Of a DNA stretch of 10,313 bases, positions 5,791 through 10,313 are shown one piece after another. The position numbers were made by a program, and so were the translations under genes. Position 1 is the stretch's first letter. Every line of letters begins with the position of its first letter. Source of the DNA: Spirochaetaceae bacterium (GTDB taxonomy: Bacteria > Spirochaetota > Spirochaetia > DSM-2461); contig JAEINM010000116.1 in assembly GCA_016342385.1 (NCBI GenBank), positions 1-10,313 of the forward strand, in the 5' to 3' direction. Below the pieces are notes generated by a model. That model searched no databases. It saw nothing but the letters and a program-made list of their open reading frames with translations, and was not told the DNA's origin.

Positions 5791-7038
5791 ATGAAATTTT
5801 TAATTTCTCTGGCCTTTAAAAATCTGACCAGATATAAACGAAGAACTTTGATCACAGCCGGTGCAATTGCCTTTGGTTTGATGATGTATATTTTTATCGA
5901 TTCCATGCTGGCCGGTGCTGAGATTGAGTCTGTGAGGAACCTGAAGTGGTTTGAAACAGCATCAGCTAGAATTCTTAATGATGAATACTGGGAAAATAGA
6001 TTTCAGAAACCACTGGATCTGAGTATCAGTAATCCCGACAGAATTATACAGACTCTTGAGAACAATGGCATAAGGGCGACAAAGAGAATTGTCTTCTCCG
6101 GAGATCTGATACTCAATGCCGATGACTTCGGAGAAGATGGAAATCTCGCAGCGACGATTACAGCCATTGATCCTGTAAGAGATTTCCGTGTATTTGGATT
6201 TGGAACAACACTGATTGAAGGTCGTTTTCTGGAACCTGGTGAAGATGCTGTTCTGCTTGGCTCATGGTTTGCAGAGGATATTGGAGCTGAAGTGGGTTAC
6301 TGGATTACATTTGTGACAAGAGGTAATGGCGGTTTTTATGAAGCGATGGATCTGGAGGTTGTGGGAATACTCAATTGCCCCAATCCCAATGTGAATCGAG
6401 CTCTACTCATGATGCCCATCAGTACAGCAGATGAATACCTGGATATGGATGGTGCTGTAACTGAGATCAATGTCGCTCTGCCCGATAATGCAGATGTCCC
6501 TATGGAAGTTGAGCGAATCCAGGAGATGCTCAATGGCGATAATCTGACCGTTATGAGCTGGGAAGCCATGGCTGTGGACTATCTCGCTTTAGCTGAAGCT
6601 AAGAGAGGTGGTACAAGCACAATTTTATTTCTCATTTTCATTATTGCAGCTGTGGGAATATCCAATACCATGTTGATGGCTATCTTTGAGAGGATTAGAG
6701 AACTGGGAATGATGAGATCTCTCGGTATGTCCGATACAAAAATCAGGTTGGCTTTTATGATTGAAGCAGCGGGAATCGGTATCATCGGTTCTGCTATGGG
6801 TATTGTTCTGGGAATACTGGCTAATCTGTACCTTGTTAATGTTGGAATTGACTATGGATTTCTCCTGAGGGATATGGATATCGGATATCGATTACAGGCT
6901 ATTTTCAGAGGTGTCTGGAATCCGGGAACTATGATAAAAGCCTTTTTTATAGGCGTCATCATATCGACTCTTGTTGCCTGGTTTCCAACAAAACGAGCTT
7001 TGAAGATGGATATTCCAGCTTGTCTGAGACACCAGTAG
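5791..7038 (+). CDS. LolC/LolE-like ABC transporter permease C
   Basis: This 415-residue inner-membrane permease is the third close paralogue of A and B, and the only one of the three placed directly after the ATPase. It shows the FtsX/LolE plan: a helix at about 20-36 after RYKRR, a periplasmic domain with the NCPNP motif at Cys196, then three helices near 275-297, 327-352 and 382-402. The coupling segment ERIRELGMMRSLGM is almost the same as in A. The periplasmic stretch MPISTADEYLDMDGAVTEI resembles the LolE region where an 'IPL..AQQYL' sequence occurs, which supports the LolC/E assignment. AAGGAGG at about 5777-5783 gives a strong ribosome site. The end is six bases before the next ribosome-site-preceded gene. 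C and D are probably the two halves of the main transporter (inference from adjacency). Confidence 0.9.
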   Translation: MKFLISLAFKNLTRYKRRTLITAGAIAFGLMMYIFIDSMLAGAEIESVRNLKWFETASARILNDEYWENRFQKPLDLSISNPDRIIQTLENNGIRATKRIVFSGDLILNADDFGEDGNLAATITAIDPVRDFRVFGFGTTLIEGRFLEPGEDAVLLGSWFAEDIGAEVGYWITFVTRGNGGFYEAMDLEVVGILNCPNPNVNRALLMMPISTADEYLDMDGAVTEINVALPDNADVPMEVERIQEMLNGDNLTVMSWEAMAVDYLALAEAKRGGTSTILFLIFIIAAVGISNTMLMAIFERIRELGMMRSLGMSDTKIRLAFMIEAAGIGIIGSAMGIVLGILANLYLVNVGIDYGFLLRDMDIGYRLQAIFRGVWNPGTMIKAFFIGVIISTLVAWFPTKRALKMDIPACLRHQ

Positions 7039-7044
7039 GGGAGG
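7038..7044 (+). promoter_or_regulatory. ribosome binding site that decides the permease D start
   Basis: GGGGAGG directly abuts an ATG at 7045 and lies six bases before a second in-frame ATG at 7051. The first spacing is too short for normal initiation, so the start at 7051 is preferred. The first G of the site is also the last base of the permease C stop codon, so the two genes are effectively coupled. Confidence 0.75.
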
Positions 7045-7050
7045 ATGGTA

Positions 7051-8286
7051 ATGAATACGAAACTAATAAAAACAGCATTGAGAAATATATCCCGCAATAA
7101 AAGAAGATCGATTTTGTCGGGAACGGCTATTGCTGTAGCTGCCATGTCAATTGTGGCACTCTTTTCTCTGATTGAGGGTATGACCGATGATATGGCTTTC
7201 AACTTAAAGACTTATTATACAGGTGAAGTGCGAGTTAAACACATAGACTATGAAACATATGAACGGTATAACCCCATGCACCTGACTGTAGACTGGGAAT
7301 CTGTAGATAGGGCTCTAGGGGATGAAAAAACCGTCAGTACTTATGTCCCGAGGATCACCTTTCCCTCCAACCTCTATATTGGCGGATCCAATTTCGGGGC
7401 TATGGGAGTGGGAGCAGACTTTGAGCTGGAAGCTGATTTTCAGGATCTGGCCAGTTCATTAAAAGCGGGAAGATTACCGCAGAACGGTACAAATGAAATG
7501 ATGATGGGAGCTATTCTTGCACGGGATCTGAAACTGAAAATTGGAGATAGAGTTACTGTTATGTCAACCACAGCGGCCAGGGGAACCAATGCGATTACAC
7601 TGGAAATCGTTGGTCTTTTTGCCTTTCCTGTCGGTGCTCTGAATTCCAAATATTTCTGGATTCCTCTGGATCGGGCTCAATATTTTTTGAGAATGGATGG
7701 CGGAGTTCAGGAAGTGCTCATTAAACTCAAAGATGATGTAACATCGAGAGGTGCGGCTCCGGGTATAAAAGCCGCTGTTGAAAACATTGCCGGAACAGAG
7801 ATGGATATAAGGCCCTGGGAAGAACTGAGCACCACCTACGGAATGTTGAAAATGGCCCAGATGATCTACAATTTTATAGCTATGTTCTTCTTCCTTCTGG
7901 GGAGCACAGTCATCATTAATACGACAATGATGGTTATTTTCGAAAGAATGAGAGAGATTGGAACCCTGGGCGCATTAGGAATGCACGGAAAGGAACTGAT
8001 CAGATTGTTCTTTTTCGAGGGAACAATTATCAGTATGATCGGATCGGCCGTAGGGGTCGCTATAGGAATAGGACTGACCTTGTGGCTGGGGGAAATCGGA
8101 ATAGATTATACCGATGCTCTTTCGGGGATGGATTTTGAAATGTCTGCCATTGTATTTCCCAAGTTAAGTGTTGCAAAAACAGTCTTTGTATATTTTTATT
8201 CTGTGGCAATTGCTTCGGCTGCTACATTTATCCCCTCAAGACACGCTGCTAAAATTGAACCGGTCGATGCCTTGAGATATGTATAA
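7051..8286 (+). CDS. LolC/LolE-like ABC transporter permease D (divergent partner)
   Basis: This FtsX-family permease has 411 residues from the preferred start, or 413 from the ATG at 7045. The plan is the same: a basic NKRR before helix 1 (about 20-40), a periplasmic domain, then helices at about 273-294, 320-347 and 378-396. The coupling segment reads ERMREIGTLGALGM. It is clearly more distant from A, B and C than they are from each other. It lacks the NCPNP cysteine (FAFPVGALN at the equivalent place) and ends in the ordinary family motif EPVDALRY, where A-C have a Cys-containing tail. The segment FWIPLDRAQYFLRMDGGV recalls the E. coli LolE 'IPLADAQQYLDMG' stretch. A divergent second permease next to C suggests a heterodimer of the LolC/LolE kind, with A or B as alternatives to C. 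The heterodimer is inference. Confidence 0.9.
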   Translation: MNTKLIKTALRNISRNKRRSILSGTAIAVAAMSIVALFSLIEGMTDDMAFNLKTYYTGEVRVKHIDYETYERYNPMHLTVDWESVDRALGDEKTVSTYVPRITFPSNLYIGGSNFGAMGVGADFELEADFQDLASSLKAGRLPQNGTNEMMMGAILARDLKLKIGDRVTVMSTTAARGTNAITLEIVGLFAFPVGALNSKYFWIPLDRAQYFLRMDGGVQEVLIKLKDDVTSRGAAPGIKAAVENIAGTEMDIRPWEELSTTYGMLKMAQMIYNFIAMFFFLLGSTVIINTTMMVIFERMREIGTLGALGMHGKELIRLFFFEGTIISMIGSAVGVAIGIGLTLWLGEIGIDYTDALSGMDFEMSAIVFPKLSVAKTVFVYFYSVAIASAATFIPSRHAAKIEPVDALRYV

Positions 8287-8292
8287 AGATAA

Positions 8293-8323
8293 AATGGACG
8301 GCGCGAAGCGCCGTGGGACCATT
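8293..8323 (+). other. GC-rich RNA hairpin between permease D and the LolA-like gene
   Basis: ACGGCGC (8298-8304) and GCGCCGT (8308-8314) form a 7-bp stem with a GAA loop. The stem can lengthen by AATGG (8293-8297) pairing with CCATT (8319-8323) across a GGGA bulge. No run of T follows, so it does not look like an intrinsic terminator. Within an operon such a stem may block 3' exonucleases or mark a processing point, giving different amounts of the permease and periplasmic messages. That role is inference. Confidence 0.5.
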
Positions 8324-8349
8324 CTATATCGCAAAATAGGAGGAAGTAT

Positions 8350-9090
8350 ATGAAAAACAGATTATTGATAGTAATGACGATATTGACAGTTCTGGCTCCA
8401 TCTCTCCTTTCAGCCCTTACGGGAGAGGAAATTGTACGAAAAGCCGATGATATGCAGATCTTTGAAACATCTGAAGCCACCGGCGAGATGATAATTAAAG
8501 ACAGATTCGGAACTAAGGTCAGTACCTTTAATTCCTGGTCGAGAGGCTCTGAGGAATCCTTGATTGAGTTCACCAGCCGTGCGGAAAGAGGGCAGAAGGT
8601 CTTGAGAACGGAAGATGAGCTATATCTCTTCTATCCCGATGCGGAGGAGTTGATCCGCATGCAGGGATCTATGCTCCGTCAGTCCATGCTGGGATCAGAT
8701 GTCTCCTATGAGGATATGACCGGGGGGAAAGACCGAGTTTCCCAATACGACGTAGAACTACTCGGTGAGGAAAATGTTAAGGGGCATGACTGCTATGTTC
8801 TGATGATGACAGCCAACGTGAGAACTGTTCCCTATCCAAAAGAGAAAGTCTGGATCGATAAAGAGACGTTTCTCGGCTGGAAAGCGGAATACTACACCAA
8901 GTCAGGCCGTCTTCTTAAGGAGATAGAGATTCTGAAAGTTGAGGACTTTGATGGTCGGCTGGTCGCTACGGAAACCAGAATTTCCGATAAAATGAAAACA
9001 GATACAGAAACAATTATGATACTCCATGATCTGAAGATTGATATCCCAATAGACGATAATATGTTCTCACTGGAAGAACTCTCATGGTAA
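8350..9090 (+). CDS. LolA-like periplasmic protein (outer membrane lipoprotein-sorting family)
   Basis: This 246-residue exported protein has a signal peptide at residues 1-22: basic MKNR, a hydrophobic core, and likely cleavage after LSA. The mature part belongs to the LolA-like group annotated as outer membrane lipoprotein-sorting protein. Markers are the opening EEIVRKADDM, the strand pattern around FNSWSRGSEESLIEF, LYLFYPDAEELIRM, and the hallmark SMLGSDVSYEDM segment (about 112-123). Next come GHDCYVLMM and KVWIDKETFLGWKAEYYTKSGRLLKEI. LolA-fold proteins are half-barrels with a hydrophobic pocket that carries acyl chains across the periplasm. There is no lipobox, so the protein should be soluble. 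AGGAGG at 8338-8343, six bases before the ATG, fixes the start. Its end overlaps the next gene by 7 bp. Its position behind LolCDE-like genes supports a carrier role for the same cargo, which need not be lipoprotein. Confidence 0.88.
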   Translation: MKNRLLIVMTILTVLAPSLLSALTGEEIVRKADDMQIFETSEATGEMIIKDRFGTKVSTFNSWSRGSEESLIEFTSRAERGQKVLRTEDELYLFYPDAEELIRMQGSMLRQSMLGSDVSYEDMTGGKDRVSQYDVELLGEENVKGHDCYVLMMTANVRTVPYPKEKVWIDKETFLGWKAEYYTKSGRLLKEIEILKVEDFDGRLVATETRISDKMKTDTETIMILHDLKIDIPIDDNMFSLEELSW

Positions 9091-10283
9091 AAAAAATATT
9101 TACGGTACTGCTGTTACTGGCAGCTGTACCGTTTATTTATGCAGAAAATACGATCTCTGTAGATATGGAGTTGTACAATACGGTAATGCACACCAGAGAC
9201 TTGGTGGGTGATTCTTTCTGGGCTTATGGAATGGCCGGGAAAGGAGCTCTCTCCTTTAAATCCACAGGGAACAGAAATGTCCGGGCCGATCTGGCCGTGG
9301 ATTTCAATTATCCTGACCTTTCAGGTATACCTGTGCTGACTCTGCAGAAAGCTTATGTGAAGGCAAAATTCCCTGTATTCAGGCTGACTGTTGGTAAAAC
9401 ACGGTTGGGATGGGGAGATGGTTTTGTCTTCAATTCGGGAGATGTTGTTTTTGGAAGTATCTCTCCCTATGTCAATCTGATCGGTTCGGAAATCCGTTCC
9501 GAAACAGCCTGGCTGACAGCAGTCAATTTTCCCCTTGGAAGATTTTCTTTTATTGAGGGGCTGATTAAAGCCCCCGACCTTATCTACTCGGGAACAACAC
9601 CTCTTGGTATGGGGAAGGCGGAAGAGTTGGGGGCAGGACTGCGCCTTTACACGAAAATTGCCAGTATAAAAGTCGAGGTGGGGTATTATTTCGATGGAAG
9701 GGATAATTCTGCCTACGATGTGAATCATACATCCATAAATCCGGCTGATGATATCTCAATTGCAGCTCTCCATAGACCTTATGTGAGTCTTCAGGGAAAC
9801 TTCGGACCCGATTTCTATCTGAATAGTTCTCTGGCCATTCCCGGAGCAGACGGCGATAATCTAGAAGCTGTTGTAAAGGATACTTTTAACATTAGTATGG
9901 GTTTATTTCACGTGCAGGAAGTCGGTTATGACAACAATATCTCCTTCAGGCTGGAATCGGTCATTCTTCCCTTTCTCAACTGGAAAGAGGACGATGGTGA
10001 AGCCGGATCCTATGCTATGCTGATTTATCCGGAAATAGCTCTGGCTCTTGGGCAGAATATCAGTATTTCCCTCCGGTCTATTATCAGTCCCATCGACTTG
10101 TCTGCCATGTTTATGACAGGATTCAGCTGGAATGTTTTTGAAGGATTCAACCTCCTCGCCAATGTCATAGTCAATGCCGGTGATGGTAATGACACCTTCT
10201 CCTGGAGTAAAGACCTGTGGATCCCCGGTGACGATACCATGGACGGGATTTCTGTTATGGCGGGCGTTAGTTATATTTATTGA
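9084..10283 (+). CDS. putative outer-membrane beta-barrel protein
   Basis: This 399-residue exported protein has a signal peptide at residues 1-20, with probable cleavage after IYA. I do not recognise a named family with confidence. The mature chain is made of alternating polar and hydrophobic strands with many aromatic residues, Gly and Asn turns, and no hydrophobic helix. It ends in MAGVSYIY, and a C-terminal aromatic is typical of barrels inserted by BamA. A segment near residues 100-123 (VGKTRLGWGDGFVFNSGDVV) has the 'GR/K..L.WG.G' strand-turn look seen in several barrel families, including DUF1302-type proteins. The ATG overlaps the LolA-like stop by 7 bp, with only a weak GGAAG upstream, so translation is probably coupled. 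In other bacteria LolA-like genes sit beside barrel genes of this sort. It could be the outer-membrane receiver for the carried cargo, but this is inference. A porin is the alternative. Confidence 0.72.
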   Translation: MVKKIFTVLLLLAAVPFIYAENTISVDMELYNTVMHTRDLVGDSFWAYGMAGKGALSFKSTGNRNVRADLAVDFNYPDLSGIPVLTLQKAYVKAKFPVFRLTVGKTRLGWGDGFVFNSGDVVFGSISPYVNLIGSEIRSETAWLTAVNFPLGRFSFIEGLIKAPDLIYSGTTPLGMGKAEELGAGLRLYTKIASIKVEVGYYFDGRDNSAYDVNHTSINPADDISIAALHRPYVSLQGNFGPDFYLNSSLAIPGADGDNLEAVVKDTFNISMGLFHVQEVGYDNNISFRLESVILPFLNWKEDDGEAGSYAMLIYPEIALALGQNISISLRSIISPIDLSAMFMTGFSWNVFEGFNLLANVIVNAGDGNDTFSWSKDLWIPGDDTMDGISVMAGVSYIY

Positions 10284-10288
10284 GTTTT

Positions 10289-10293
10289 AGGAG
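10289..10293 (+). promoter_or_regulatory. possible ribosome binding site of a further operon gene
   Basis: AGGAG occurs six bases after the barrel gene stop, with another purine-rich GGGAG/GGGAGAAAG stretch up to the window edge. No terminator hairpin is visible after the stop, and the first ATG (10294) is too close to AGGAG to be a clear start. This suggests another co-directional gene beginning just beyond the window, but the evidence is thin. Confidence 0.3.
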
Positions 10294-10313
10294 ATGGGAG
10301 TAGGGAGAAAGCA

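Noticed and set aside
850..7038. Permease repeats A/B/C as signs of a transposon or a recent exact duplication
   Set aside because: The copies have diverged clearly in protein and DNA sequence, no transposase or flanking repeats are seen, and each reading frame is intact, so older paralogues under selection fit better.
7045..7047. ATG at 7045 as the start of permease D
   Set aside because: The GGGGAGG ribosome site touches this ATG with no spacing; the in-frame ATG at 7051 has the normal six-base gap.
850..8286. Assignment of the permeases and ATPase as a MacAB-type drug or peptide exporter
   Set aside because: No MacA-like membrane fusion protein or TolC-like channel is present, and the permeases are not fused to an ATPase. 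Subunit sizes and the LolA-like gene favour a Lol-type system, though an FtsX-family exporter of another kind is not excluded.
8196..8573. Minus-strand open frame spanning the end of permease D and the start of the LolA-like gene
   Set aside because: It is antisense to two secure genes and to the intergenic hairpin, and has no supporting ribosome site or recognisable protein pattern.
9321..9728. Long minus-strand open frame (135 codons) inside the beta-barrel gene
   Set aside because: The plus strand here codes a coherent exported protein coupled to the upstream gene; the antisense product has no domain-like features.

Overview
The window reads as a chromosomal segment of a diderm (Gram-negative-type) bacterium with about 45% GC. 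A free-living spirochaete is my best guess from protein style and gene content, but no rRNA or other decisive marker is present. There is an inner-membrane ABC system, a periplasmic LolA-like carrier with a signal peptide, and a putative outer-membrane beta-barrel, so the host has an outer membrane. I see no mobile elements, CRISPR arrays, tRNAs or rRNAs.

Layout. 1-450 is the 3' end of ftsK (end of the motor plus the gamma winged-helix domain). A small uncharacterised minus-strand gene (440-688) converges on it and overlaps its end by 11 bp. The rest is one co-directional block of eight genes on the plus strand. Permease A (850-2106) has its own extended -10 promoter. Permease B (2221-3468) has a separate sigma70-type promoter with a palindromic operator. 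Then comes a tightly packed operon: a YtrA-type GntR regulator (3555-3974), a slipin/SPFH membrane protein (3971-5101), a LolD/MacB-type ATPase (5098-5775), permease C (5791-7038), permease D (7051-8286), a LolA-like periplasmic protein (8350-9090) and a putative outer-membrane beta-barrel (9084-10283). The first three are joined by ATGA stop/start overlaps and the last two by a 7-bp overlap. The operon probably continues past the window.

How the genes may work together (inference). The four permeases have the LolC/LolE layout: one N-terminal helix, a large periplasmic domain, three C-terminal helices and about 410-418 residues. Only one ATPase is encoded. With the LolA-like protein and the barrel, the operon looks like a dedicated path that extracts a lipid or lipoprotein-like cargo from the inner membrane, carries it across the periplasm and delivers it to the outer membrane. 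The slipin could organise the inner-membrane complex. The GntR-family repressor probably controls its own operon and the orphan permease B through matching operators: TTGTACTA-N6-TAGTACAA lies just downstream of the -10 in both promoters, and the two promoter regions align without gaps over 67 bp. Permease A lacks this operator.

The most interesting points are the complete inner-to-outer-membrane cluster, three close permease paralogues plus one divergent permease around a single ATPase, the slipin inside a YtrA-type operon, and the duplicated promoter-operator module, one copy of which is part of a perfect 18-bp-arm palindrome that contains the -10 box.
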